From NCBI GenBank assembly GCA_965644295.1, contig CBFFRP010000253.1, forward strand, positions 62,001 through 126,000: DNA of 64,000 nt. Direction: 5' to 3'. Position 1 is the first letter of the stretch, and every line of letters begins with the position of its first letter. The notes under the pieces were generated by a model. That model did no database searches. It saw nothing but the letters and a program-made list of their open reading frames with translations, and had not been told where the DNA came from. Below, in pieces: positions 42,846 to 53,342 of this stretch. Source of the stretch: Paraphysomonas bandaiensis (taxonomy: Eukaryota > Chrysophyceae). The position numbers were made by a program, and so were the translations under genes.

Positions 42846-43170
42846 ACATTATCACTTCAGCATTGTGTTCTTGCATGTATCAATAAAATTTATTTATGTC
42901 TTCCATTGGTGAAAAATTGAAATTGTTTTGTATTTTGTTGTGAATTAAAGTGATTTTAAGAATGTAGAGCGTTTTTAACGAAGATTTCGAGATATACTGT
43001 AATATTTTAAAATTTATTCAATCAATTCTGGAGGGGTACGTTACGTAGTAGTTGAAATATCAGATTGTGGTACGACTTCTTTGCTTTTAGATAATGGTGA
43101 AGTCCGTTTCATATACATATGTGGTAGACTGTAGACTATACAGGTCGTTTCTTCCTATCATGCGTCGTCG
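42846..43170. other. Spacer between kinase copy A and copia element 2
   Basis: AT-rich 325 bp; contains AATAAA-like poly(A) signal words just after the kinase stop (near 42881). No gene. Confidence 0.4.
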
Positions 43171-43175
43171 TATAG

Positions 43176-43468
43176 TAACAGAAGTTGACATTATTTGCTA
43201 AGGTTTACTATTCTCAACTGATAAGATGAAATTATAAACATTACATGATAAAGAACCTAAGTTGTGTTCGATGTGTTCAACACCATTCATTTACTACTAT
43301 AGTGTACAAACCACACACTCAGTGATCGTATCCTGTATAGTCATCCACTTCTACTTCAGTTTCATACTACATAATATAATGTACTAATTACATATATATC
43401 TTTCGATCCTTGCATCTCACATAATACTGCACTCAATTGCAAGTATATAGAATCTTCAGATCTCAACA
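43176..43468 (-). repeat. 3' LTR of copia element 2
   Basis: 293 bp, the same as 48175-48467 by eye. Left flank TATAG. Confidence 0.95.
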
Positions 43469-43480
43469 CTCCCCCTCAAT
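43469..43480 (-). other. Polypurine tract of copia element 2
   Basis: The minus strand reads TTGAGGGGGAG directly before the 3' LTR start TGTTGAGATC. Confidence 0.8.
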
Positions 43481-43592
43481 TGAGTGTTGTACTATGACGC
43501 CTCCCAGCTATTGAATGCCTGAGATAAAAAAATTCTTGACAGTAAAATAGACTCATCTCTAAGTCTAAACCTCTGTCTAAAAAACTCAGTAC

Positions 43593-45986
43593 CTACTTGC
43601 GCCTTCTTTTATCCCTTGGTCCCTCATTAATCACTTCAGTGGAACTCTTAACTTTCTCTCCAAGATTTCTCTTTCTCTGCTCCATATATGATAAACCAAC
43701 CAATGACTTTGTATAAATATCTGCTGCTTGTTGCGATGTATGCACATGCACTAACTTAATCGTATTGAACTGATTGGGATCCACGTGCTCTCTCACCATG
43801 TGATACTTAATCTCAATGTGCTTCGACTTCTTGTGAAACACTGGGTTTTCGGCCAAATCCTGGGCACTCTGACTGTCGATGAAGAATGGTGTGGGTTTGA
43901 TGAGCCTCAACTTAATCTCACCCGTCACCCCCCGAACCCATAGCACTTCTTGGAGACCCGAGTAAATACACTGATACTCAGACTGCATGCTTGACGTTGC
44001 CACTGTCGTCTGCAGTTTGGACTGCCAGACTATAGGCCCTCCCGCTGCAAACCCAACGTACCCCGACGTGGACTTCCTGGAGAGCTGATCTCCCGCCCAA
44101 TCCGCGTCAGTAAACATATGGAAGTCGAACCGTCTACTCCCATATTGAATCCCTTTGTCAATAGAACCACGAATATATTGCCATACATGTGTTAATAGCT
44201 TGCATACTTCAATATTCACCTTATTACTGAACCGAGACAGTACTCCCACTGCATAGGCAATATCCGGCCTCGTGTTCATCGATAGATATAGTAATGCACC
44301 TATCAGCGGCCGATATGGGAAGTTATCTACTATAAGCTGTTCCTCCTCGGTATGCTCATGCCGCGCCCCTTTTGCCACTAAATCCATTGCTTCCGCCGGT
44401 AGAGGACTCTTCCGTACCTTTCGCGGTGGCCCAAGATACTTTTCAAACTTTTCTAAGATCTTAGCCGCATATACTGATTGGTCAAGACGAATATACTCTG
44501 GCGTTCTTGTGACTCGAACATTCAGAAAATGTTCCATCTCGCCCATATCCTTCATATCAAACCGGGCACACAGTTGAGCTTTAATATCCTTCACTATGTT
44601 GACATCACGACCTAACACTAGGATATCATCCACATATATCGTTAATAATATCAATTCATCGCCCTTATACTGATAATACAAACACGGGTCTAATACACAT
44701 GGTTTAAAATGCATAGATCGTATGAATTTATCCAATGTTTTCCACCACGACCGCGGGGAACTCCGAAGCCCGTATAACGACTTCTTCAACTTAAAGCAGT
44801 ACCCCTCAGGCAGCTGAAAGTCCGGAGTTGCCTTCATATATACATCCCCCTCTATATCTGCATATAGAAATGCGTTAGACACATCCAGTTGATGAATTAC
44901 CATGTTCATCACGAAAGCTATGGCGATTAACAGTCGCACTGTTACCCCCTTAACAACGGGTGCGAAATGGTTCGCCCAACCACTCGACTGCTGTCCACAA
45001 CCGATTGCTACAAGACGAGCCTTATATCGGCGGACCTCTCCCTCCTTATCGTACTTCTTTCCATAGACGTACTTGGAGTGCAGTGGGACGACTCCGTCCG
45101 GTATACGAGTCACCTCCATGGTATCTCGCTTCGCCAAACCCTCTCGCTCTACACGGCGAGCTCGTCTCCACTCCCTGTGCTCGGCACTCTCCAAGGACTC
45201 ACGATGTGTCTGAGGCACTGTCGACTCTTCCGCTGACATCCACACTGAGTCTGCCTCCTGTAAAAGGTCACTCACATCACTCTCATCACTCAAATGATGG
45301 ATTTGTCCTAACACCGACACATTCGTTACCGTCCTTGGAGTTCTTGCGCGTTTGCCGTGCGGATGATTCTCGGCAGGGGTCCCTTCCCCCGAAGGTAATG
45401 CTGAGTCAGCCTGGGGCTGCACCTGCCCACTTTCCGACTGCTGTGGCACCACTCCGCTGATACCGCCGTCACGGTTGTCAGTAACTCTGGCCCTAACCAC
45501 CCTCTGCGCAAGATCCTCTGTCATCTTCTTGATGTCAGCAATATGAATAGGAGTTTTATCCTCCACTTGAACCTGGTTACCAGTAACCAACGACCGGTAT
45601 CCCACAATAAGTCCCTTCCTTATCACCACTCTGTTAGTCTTGTATAGCAGACCACCATCCTCATGGTGCTTTCCGATAAGATACTCAAACTCACCCGGTT
45701 GACGAGCCTCGGGATCTATAGCCACTTGAGCCTCCTCCAGCTCTCTATAATAATCCTGAGACCTCTCAGGTACCGATTCATCAAATAATACATGTACAGA
45801 GTGTACTACGGTGTCCCCCACTAGCACCTTGTATCCTTTTCGATCAGCTGGATACCCTATGAAATAACCTGTCATTGCTTTGTCCTCCCAGTCCTTCCTC
45901 CTGTCGGCCTTGGGTGTTAGCACATATGCTTTGCACCCCCATTTCCGTAGCCACGATAGGCTGGGAACGCTCCCCCTGGGACACAC
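43593..45986 (-). CDS. pol: Copia element 2 pol, C-terminal part (RT and RNase H)
   Basis: 797-residue frame. It begins in the C-terminal integrase region (LSWLRKWGCKAYVLTPK, the usual copia post-integrase stretch), followed by a disordered linker, the reverse transcriptase (HQLDVSNAFLYADIEGDVYM, YVDDI) and RNase H (FTDADWAGDQ, SEYQ, IDSQSAQ), ending with a basic tail DKRRRK. Active-site Asp and Glu residues are present. It overlaps the upstream Gag-PR-INT frame around 45917-45986 in another frame. A single base change in the run of Cs near 45970-45975 would account for the break, which is not where recoding sites usually lie. Confidence 0.9.
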   Translation of the reverse strand: MCPRGSVPSLSWLRKWGCKAYVLTPKADRRKDWEDKAMTGYFIGYPADRKGYKVLVGDTVVHSVHVLFDESVPERSQDYYRELEEAQVAIDPEARQPGEFEYLIGKHHEDGGLLYKTNRVVIRKGLIVGYRSLVTGNQVQVEDKTPIHIADIKKMTEDLAQRVVRARVTDNRDGGISGVVPQQSESGQVQPQADSALPSGEGTPAENHPHGKRARTPRTVTNVSVLGQIHHLSDESDVSDLLQEADSVWMSAEESTVPQTHRESLESAEHREWRRARRVEREGLAKRDTMEVTRIPDGVVPLHSKYVYGKKYDKEGEVRRYKARLVAIGCGQQSSGWANHFAPVVKGVTVRLLIAIAFVMNMVIHQLDVSNAFLYADIEGDVYMKATPDFQLPEGYCFKLKKSLYGLRSSPRSWWKTLDKFIRSMHFKPCVLDPCLYYQYKGDELILLTIYVDDILVLGRDVNIVKDIKAQLCARFDMKDMGEMEHFLNVRVTRTPEYIRLDQSVYAAKILEKFEKYLGPPRKVRKSPLPAEAMDLVAKGARHEHTEEEQLIVDNFPYRPLIGALLYLSMNTRPDIAYAVGVLSRFSNKVNIEVCKLLTHVWQYIRGSIDKGIQYGSRRFDFHMFTDADWAGDQLSRKSTSGYVGFAAGGPIVWQSKLQTTVATSSMQSEYQCIYSGLQEVLWVRGVTGEIKLRLIKPTPFFIDSQSAQDLAENPVFHKKSKHIEIKYHMVREHVDPNQFNTIKLVHVHTSQQAADIYTKSLVGLSYMEQRKRNLGEKVKSSTEVINEGPRDKRRRK

Positions 45987-48190
45987 TCATATGGAGACAT
46001 CCATCCTTGCCACGTCCGAGTTGGCATTCGTCGCACAATGTAACATGCAGTTTGATAAGCATCAAACCAGAACGACTTTGGAAGTCCAGATGCCGTCAAC
46101 ATCGTCAGTGTCATCTCCCCAATTGTTCGGAATTTCCTCTCAGACACCGCGTTGAGCTCTGGCGTGTCTCGTGTTGTATGTGACACCCGAGTCCCATATC
46201 GCTGCAACAGATACTCTCTTATCTGCTGACTAATAAGTTCGGATCCTCCATCGGCATGATACTCCACTATACGGTTCCACCCCTCGTACTTCACTAAGTG
46301 GACCTCGCACAAGTGTCGTAGACATTTGAACACCTCCTCTCCGCTTCGAGTCCTCAATCCATATTCCCATATCATCTTTGTTGCTAAGTCCGTAAATAGG
46401 AGCACGTACTTATACCCTTGTCTGGATTCACAATTGAGGTAGACTGAGATGTCCGCTGTCACTCGTTCCAGAAACCTGACTGCGCTTAGCTCTTCGTTGT
46501 CCCGTGATTTGAACGAATGCCTGGTTATCTTCGCCTTGGCACACCATTTACACAGGGGTTTCTTGCAACTCTTCTCCTTTGCCTTCGAAAGGTGATGTCG
46601 TTGTAGTCCTGATCCTCTGAATAACATGTGTCGGTGAGCTTCTAATAACTTCGATTTCGAGACATGTCCAGTACGCTCATGTAAGCGATCCAACGCATCT
46701 TGTCCTGTATTATCCGACAAATTTACCTCCTCCATCTGATTGCACATAGACACATTTGGCAGATTTAACACCTCCATCAAGTCCACATACGGCATTCCTC
46801 CATGCTCATCGTACTCTCCAGTCAACACCTCGTTTCCAGAGTCCAATTCCACGATTTTAGGCTTTCGAAGCAGTTGTAATCCGTATCCCATTGATCTCAG
46901 CATTCCTCCTGACACAATGTTCTTCACCGCTTCTTCACTAACTCTGATGTCTCTCCATTCCCCGAATGTACCAGTTCCCTGTGTCTCCAATTGAGAACCC
47001 TTTCTAGTTAGTTGGATTGCCCCAAACTCAGGAGTAAATGACTCCAGTGCAATTTTATCCTTTACTATAAACAGTCTTTTACTTGCACAACTGTCCAGAT
47101 ATACACGAGGTTCTTCCGACGTATCCACCGATAGCAAAACCTCTTCTCCAAACATATTCGCTTCATCATCCGACGACTCTCCGTCGTTGACGTATTTCTT
47201 CCATTCTGTCTCGAATTTCCTGTTCGATTTTCGAGGATTCTCATTATCCGGGTTTTTTATGTTCTTCCGTTTTTTCGACTTGCACTGTCGGGCTTTATGA
47301 CTAAAATCTCCACAGATATGACAACCAGTATAATCCTTTGATCCTGGCTGCTGCACACTCTTCGAAGCCTTTTCCTTTGTCTTCCCTTTTCTTTTGAACT
47401 TATCCATTTTTCTTTGTCGTTCCTTAGCATAACAATTCGCTGCTACATGTCCCTTCTTCCGACAAAATGAACAAACCACTGGCTCCTTCGACGCCGTAAA
47501 ATTGATCTCTTCAGATTTGTCTCCCTTTAGTTTCTTCAGCTGCGTCATAGCCTCGTCATACTCTTCACAAGCCTCTTTCACCGAATCAAATGTAGTTGTT
47601 GCTTTAGGCATCATCGCTACCGACATCCATAAATCATGTAATTCCTCTATCTGCAGCGCTGCTTTTATCTTTGCTAATTTACTTGCCTCTGTCTGCGGTT
47701 GTCCCAATTTTATGAGCTTCTGGATTATACCGTTCAGTCGATCTACCCCAACAGACACCTTTTCCCCCGGCCTTATTTTGAACGAATGGTATTCTGCCGT
47801 AGTCTTCTCCAATACAGTCCCAATCTCGCCTCTGAACCTATCAACCAGTGTCTGAAGGAGCTCACTGGATAACACCTCCTTAGCAGGATCATCAGCAGGT
47901 AAAATTGCCTTCCCCTCCAAATATTGATTGGCTACCTCCAACACATCAGGGTCATGCTCGCAAGCCTCCCAAATAGTACTAACACAGGTATCATTACGCT
48001 CTCTCCATGACTCTAAATTCCTTCCTCCGGCTGGCGGGTCCTCCAAGCCAAGATGGTTTCGGTTTTTCTTCATTAGATGCATCTTGATTTTTCTCGCTGA
48101 ATAGTCTGCTTGGTTCTTGTCAAACCGTAGCTTCTTGTCATCTTCCCCATCCCTACAACTAGCATTCGCTACCATAACAGAAGTTGACAT
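45917..48190 (-). CDS. gag-pol: Copia element 2 Gag, protease and integrase frame
   Basis: 757-residue frame on the minus strand. Its first ATG (48190) is inside the 5' LTR, 16 bases from the LTR end. Order: a UBN2-type Gag (NHLGLEDPPAGG, FRGEIGTVLEKTTAEYHSFK); two CCHC knuckles (CSFCRKKGHVAANC and CHICGDFSHKARQC); a protease whose active site reads LDSCAS instead of the usual LDSGAS; and integrase with HHCC and the catalytic core (VTADIS, YHADGGSEL, NAVSERKF). The frame ends after CVPGGAFPAY, out of step with the downstream frame. The DSC change is one base from DSG and should weaken the protease if real. Confidence 0.9.
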   Translation of the reverse strand: MSTSVMVANASCRDGEDDKKLRFDKNQADYSARKIKMHLMKKNRNHLGLEDPPAGGRNLESWRERNDTCVSTIWEACEHDPDVLEVANQYLEGKAILPADDPAKEVLSSELLQTLVDRFRGEIGTVLEKTTAEYHSFKIRPGEKVSVGVDRLNGIIQKLIKLGQPQTEASKLAKIKAALQIEELHDLWMSVAMMPKATTTFDSVKEACEEYDEAMTQLKKLKGDKSEEINFTASKEPVVCSFCRKKGHVAANCYAKERQRKMDKFKRKGKTKEKASKSVQQPGSKDYTGCHICGDFSHKARQCKSKKRKNIKNPDNENPRKSNRKFETEWKKYVNDGESSDDEANMFGEEVLLSVDTSEEPRVYLDSCASKRLFIVKDKIALESFTPEFGAIQLTRKGSQLETQGTGTFGEWRDIRVSEEAVKNIVSGGMLRSMGYGLQLLRKPKIVELDSGNEVLTGEYDEHGGMPYVDLMEVLNLPNVSMCNQMEEVNLSDNTGQDALDRLHERTGHVSKSKLLEAHRHMLFRGSGLQRHHLSKAKEKSCKKPLCKWCAKAKITRHSFKSRDNEELSAVRFLERVTADISVYLNCESRQGYKYVLLFTDLATKMIWEYGLRTRSGEEVFKCLRHLCEVHLVKYEGWNRIVEYHADGGSELISQQIREYLLQRYGTRVSHTTRDTPELNAVSERKFRTIGEMTLTMLTASGLPKSFWFDAYQTACYIVRRMPTRTWQGWMSPYECVPGGAFPAYRGYGNGGAKHMC
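48166..48174 (-). other. Primer-binding site of copia element 2
   Basis: TGGTAGCGA next to the 5' LTR on the minus strand, the same nine bases as in element 1. It fits the 3' end of initiator tRNA-Met. Confidence 0.8.
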
Positions 48191-48467
48191 TATTTGCTAA
48201 GGTTTACTATTCTCAACTGATAAGATGAAATTATAAACATTACATGATAAAGAACCTAAGTTGTGTTCGATGTGTTCAACACCATTCATTTACTACTATA
48301 GTGTACAAACCACACACTCAGTGATCGTATCCTGTATAGTCATCCACTTCTACTTCAGTTTCATACTACATAATATAATGTACTAATTACATATATATCT
48401 TTCGATCCTTGCATCTCACATAATACTGCACTCAATTGCAAGTATATAGAATCTTCAGATCTCAACA
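48175..48467 (-). repeat. 5' LTR of copia element 2
   Basis: 293 bp, the same as 43176-43468 by eye. It contains the first codons of the gag frame at its inner end. Right flank TATAG (48468-48472). Confidence 0.95.
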
Positions 48468-48729
48468 TATAGTATAAAATATAAAAGGTCATTATTAATG
48501 TAACGGTTGGTTACGTAAGTAAATATGAAGAGCTATATAGTATATGATTTATATAACTATTGCAGGAATTAAGTTATACCACATATACTCACTACTCACA
48601 CTTGCATAAGTATTATCCTATTTACATCCAGTTCTAACAGAACACTAATACCAATTCCTTAAGATAAGAAACAACATTTCGAGTATGTTTTCCTATCATA
48701 ACCGTAGTTATCATATCACACGCAGCATA

Positions 48730-50586
48730 CTACATGACTTCACGGTTCGTCATATACATGGACGGATACAAATCCGAAGCCCCATGCCACCCACCAATCT
48801 CAGTCCCACTATCTGTACTGCTATACGCTCGTCTAGAAGGAAGATAGTTAGGCGGATGAAGAGCTTGTTTGAGAAGTGTATTAGCATATTGGTATGAATT
48901 TCCGCTTGCATATGTGTTGCTATCGATCATTGAAAGAGGAGAATTGTATAATGATACGACACGATTGACGTAGAAAAAATTGTGAACGATAGTGTAGGCT
49001 CCAACCAGGAGAACAGACATAAGGTATATACAAGTTAAAACAGCCCCGGGGCCATAGGAAATAACTGCTGATGTGATTAAGTAAGGCACACAAGCCATCC
49101 CTCCAGCTCCGCCCAATCGACCCAGTACAGCTGACTGGGCATCCCTACACACACCGGTTAATTAATAATACAAGGCTCAGGAGCTCACTTACATAGTGTA
49201 CCCATAGTCGTTGGCAATGGAGAGGGTAAGAGAAACTGTGGTGCTAATACCAAACCCAAGTAAACCTATTCCAATACACAGAGCTGCCGCAGAATCCATA
49301 CCCCATATTGCTAGCAGCAGCGCAGACGCAAGAATAAAAAGTAAATATATCCTCAATAGGCAACTGGTAGAAGTGTTAAGTGACAGCGGCACTGACACTG
49401 CACACCCAAGAGCTCCACAGAAAAAGTACACGCCCATCGCGAGCCTCACAGGCATTTGAGGGACAGAAATAAGTACGAGGTAGGCAGGTATCCAGCAGGT
49501 CACAGTAGAAGCCAAAGACCCGTGCAGGAACAGCAAACCGGCCAGGAGATGCCTGGCGGAAGGTGGAAGTACGTGAATTGATGCACCAGTAGGAAACCTC
49601 TGAGCGCTCTTAAGTATTCTTGACGTAGCATATGCAAGGGTACGGTTAATGGTAGGCTCATATGAAGGGTCTTCTCGGTCTCCACGACTAACAGCGCAGT
49701 ACTCAGTAGCATTCAGGATACTTGGTACCACCTCTTCGGGGTGCATATCCATAGCCCGACTATTAGTGCCCCCACTGCCATTGTCTAAAGCAACTTCCAA
49801 TGTGAAGAGTTCAGTTGACAGAAGAGCATCATCCATCACAACGTTATCCAGGTCACTACTATCGATGCTTTCATTGCGGTGCATTTCTAAGAGATGTCGC
49901 CGCTCTTCAAGGATAGACACTGGACTACTCTGGGGGCTATCAACGGATCTTCCGTACCCGTTAGGAATGCGATCAAATGTTATCCACCGAACATAAAGAA
50001 ACTCGCCAATAAGCCCAATAAAACAACTCATGCTTAATAAACCAATCAAGAAATATGTTCGGGTTACTCCACAACTCGTCATAGAGAGAGCAGGGAACAC
50101 AGCCGCCAGCGCGAATAGGCCGGATTTGGCCTGCATCCAAGGCTGCACGCGCTGACCCCACATCTCTGCCAGAGCCAGAGTAGAAAAATTATCAACCGCA
50201 CCAACTCCAAGAAATTGAATAAAGTACAGATAATTCAATATGGGAATTGAGGTGATAACAACCATAGCAAAGGCGGACCACGCAGATATACTGATAAATA
50301 TACATGTCAATACAGTCTTCGACCATTCAAACTTTTCTGCAGATATTAATTTAGCTGATATACATATTCCACAGAAGTATCCGATCCCGGCAAACGCAAA
50401 TCGTGCTGCTCGTGACTCTATCGAAATGTGTGTATCATTTAACTGTAGAGAGAATGCAATGCCCAGTGCGGATACTATACTCCCACATCCTACCTGGGCA
50501 CCATAGATTGATAGAGAGGCACATATTCTACCCAGATCATCCCATCCGATAAGACATCCGATCGCTTTAGGACCATATGAGGACAT
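48730..50586 (-). CDS. MFS-like multi-pass transporter
   Basis: 602 residues from two exons, 49193-50586 and 48730-49144 (48-bp intron, phase 2). About twelve hydrophobic segments in two groups of six, split by a long hydrophilic central loop (about 210-310, Ser/Asp/Glu-rich with SPQSSPVS), as in major facilitator proteins. Recognisable stretches are IYGAQVGCGSIVSALGIAFS, YFCGICISAKLI, and in the second half AMGVYFFCGALGCAVSVPLS and LLGFGISTTVSLTLSIANDY. The usual MFS GxxxDRxGRR loop is not clear, so assignment is by layout. The last 90 residues are a hydrophilic tail with NTLLKQALHPPNYLPSRRAY. Substrate unknown. Its start is about 200 bp from a (CATA)n array. Confidence 0.65.
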
Positions 50587-50783
50587 GTGTTATCTATATG
50601 AAAGATGGATGGGCCCTCTACATAGAGAACAATGCTATGAGGTAGTGTGAAGAGGGTATCGTGCTGTTAGAGATTGAGTTAAAGTGATCTGCTGCATAAA
50701 ATATCCAGACTCAAAAACACATGAGTCAGTTGAACAACTACACACCCATATACAGTACATACTACCCAACCGTCAAAATACAC

Positions 50784-51295
50784 ACGTACATACATACATA
50801 CATACATACATACATACATACATACATACATACATACATACATACATACATACATACATACATACATACATACATACATACGTACATACATACATACATA
50901 CATACATACATACATACATACATACATACATACATACATACATACATACATACATACATACATACATACATACATACATACATACATACATACATACATA
51001 CATACATACATACATACATACATACATACATACATACATACATACATACATACATACATACATACATACATACATACATACATACATACATACATACATA
51101 CATACATACATACATACATACATACATACATACATACATACATACATACATACATACATACATACATACATACATACATACATACATACATACGTACATA
51201 CATACATACATACATACATACATACATACATACATACATACATACATACATACATACATACATACGTACATACATACATACGTACATACATACAT
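50784..51295 (+). repeat. (CATA)n microsatellite with scattered CGTA units
   Basis: About 510 bp, the longest of the four arrays; six or so units read CGTA. It separates the divergent transporter and BAF-like genes and ends 22 bp before the putative start codon of the latter. Confidence 0.97.
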
Positions 51296-51316
51296 GCATC
51301 AGTCCACGTTGAGGAC

Positions 51317-51848
51317 ATGTTCTGGAAATGGTTTCTCAGTGGACTGTTTAGGACATTTGTGGCATTGGTATCCACGAATGCTAAATGCAATCGTGTCATA
51401 ATATCAGACGTAAGTATTGCTGCATTTGATTCAATTCATACATAGTAATAATGGTAAGTAACCCTGTCCGATGATGGTGTGTGTCATTCTCACTGCTTGA
51501 TTCTGTTAGTCTAAAGGATTCGACCCCAACAAATCCGCTATTAGTGGCGACAGCATGGGTGCCTTCATTATGGGTAGGGTGACGGGAGACCTTCTTGAGG
51601 TCCCTGGTATCGGCCCGACTGCCGTAAATAATTTACGACTAGAAGGAATAACTACTACGTATCAGCTGTTCGGGAAGTTCCTAATGTTGAAGGGAGAAAG
51701 AATGTCCTGTGCGGAACACTGTGACGCATTTTGGAATTGGCTCAATTCAATCGGAATCAATTCACATCGCTCAGGGATTGTTCGATGTGTTGCTGAGAAA
51801 TTGGATACTATGTTTCCGGGAGTGTATGATGCCAATCAATTCCGTTAA
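51317..51848 (+). CDS. BAF-like helix-hairpin-helix protein
   Basis: Two exons: 51317-51409 (MFWKWFLSGLFRTF...) and 51510-51848, joined in phase 0 across a 100-bp intron; 143 residues. If the first exon is wrong, the ATG at 51555 gives 97 residues. The core has a helix-hairpin-helix DNA-backbone motif (LLEVPGIGPTAVNNL) followed by TTTYQLFGKFLMLKG and a Trp-containing helix CDAFWNWLNSIGI. This order resembles barrier-to-autointegration factor (GIG hairpin, then AY-x-LGQFL-x-L, then F-x-x-WL). The C-terminal part (HRSGIVRCVAEKLDTMFPG) differs from BAF, so it may belong to a separate BAF-related family of protists. DNA binding and dimerisation are inferred. Confidence 0.6.
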
Positions 51849-53342
51849 AATTGCTGTATTCTGTTAGTAAATATAGAGAATCTTGCATACAATGTATTAC
51901 TCTTTGTTTACGACATAGTGCATTGCGGACGAACTTGGAATAAAAAATTAAAATATAGAAACACATCAAAATTGTGTAGCGTGAGCTTATGACACTGTTT
52001 ATGATTTAACCTACTCTACTGTATAAAAGAGTAGTATTAGACGATACGTGTAAGTTACATGTACATAACGTTTGAGTACTTTTTCCAGATCAACACTGAA
52101 GTAAATGATATATGAAGCCTTGGACCGCTATTATTCATAACACTGTTTTCGAAAAGGCAGTCATGAAGATGCCAGGAGGATTAAAAGACTCACTTACCAA
52201 GTTCAAAACGACAACACCGCGCAACAGGCAATAAAAGCGAGCACGTCTTAACAAGCAAACTTGATACCGCACCATGAAGCACATGCATGCCACAACCAAT
52301 AAGGTTGATAATTATTAGAAGCATTATTATTAGAGTTAAGGTTGCTATGTTAGAGCTACCTTTCTTACGCATGTTTCGTCGCCTCTGGAATAAATTACAG
52401 TTGAGCAAGCTATGTTGGCAGCTAATGTAAGTGTAGTATCAATTAATAGAGACAACAAGTAATAATTGCAATCATATTTTACTACAACCTACGCCAATTT
52501 ATTATTACGCAGCCCTGAGTTTAAATGTTGCTCTCCATGAATCTTGATGAGTTTTCTAATTACTTATCCAAAGTCTGAGTAAATACACATATAACGTTTA
52601 GTCACTACATTAAGTGCTTTTACATTACGATCAAACGACAACCAACACAAGCACTACATGATTATGACTACGAATTATCTTTGTTTTCTTCTTCTGGGGA
52701 CTGCTTTAGTAGCACCCCTGTTTCGCTTCTAGTCCCAAAGTGAGCTCATGTTCTTCGCAATAACACACACATACGCACCGGTAACAACAGCGGGATTTTC
52801 ACAGAACTCTTCTTTCCTAGATTCAGTTACATTTTAAGAAGTAATAGCCTCAATCAATTCAAAGTCTCGTTGCACCATGTTTAGTGCGTCTTGTAGCTGG
52901 CAACGTTGCAGTAGAGTGCACCTAAATCTCAGCAAGCTTGCAATAGAAGAGAGGCGCATCTTGCTTGCTCTAAAGTGGAGTAAAGAAGTAACAATTCCTC
53001 AAACACTTGCTGATCTTCCCATAGCGAATCAAGCTCTCAAACAATAGTGTGGGCATAGTGAGGGCATTGTAAGGCTCACTGAACTCACTGTGAGGTTATG
53101 CGCTAGTAAGAATTCTACAATGACACTTGAAAACCCCGAGTTTTTTAGTCTAGAAAACCTATTTCTTTAGAAAAAAAATCGCGATATATCGCGAATGGTC
53201 TGCCTCCTCCATACACAACAGCAGGTAGCTTATACAGAGTACTAGAGTACACTCGTAAGAACTAGACTCAGCTGTACTGTATATATATATATATGTATGT
53301 CTATATTAGCCAGTGTCATTATATCATCCTTATATACTAAAC
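51849..53342. other. Intergenic, with hAT remnant
   Basis: 1.5 kb of AT-rich spacer. Besides the hAT remnant, nothing is recognised. A TA-repeat (53280-53294) lies just upstream of the Tim22 gene. Confidence 0.45.
52270..52514 (+). mobile_element. hAT transposon remnant, second copy
   Basis: Plus-strand reading gives KHMHATTNKVDNY and, further on, RMFRRLWNKLQL, decayed versions of the same transposase end as at 23540-23695. The DNA around 52440-52510 (AACAAGTAATAATTGCAATC, then ACGCAGCCCTG at the end) matches the end sequences of the first remnant. Confidence 0.6.

Larger units (their letters stand above)
43176..48467 (-). mobile_element. Ty1/copia LTR retrotransposon, element 2, full length
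   Basis: A complete 5,292-bp element on the minus strand with a 5-bp target duplication TATAG (43171-43175 and 48468-48472). It has two 293-bp LTRs that appear identical, with a TG start and TA end. The primer-binding site and purine tract are of the same kind as in element 1, but the proteins are clearly different, so this is a second copia lineage. One coding frameshift lies near 45975. Insertion was recent, judged from the LTRs. It lies 330 bp downstream of kinase copy A. Confidence 0.95.
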
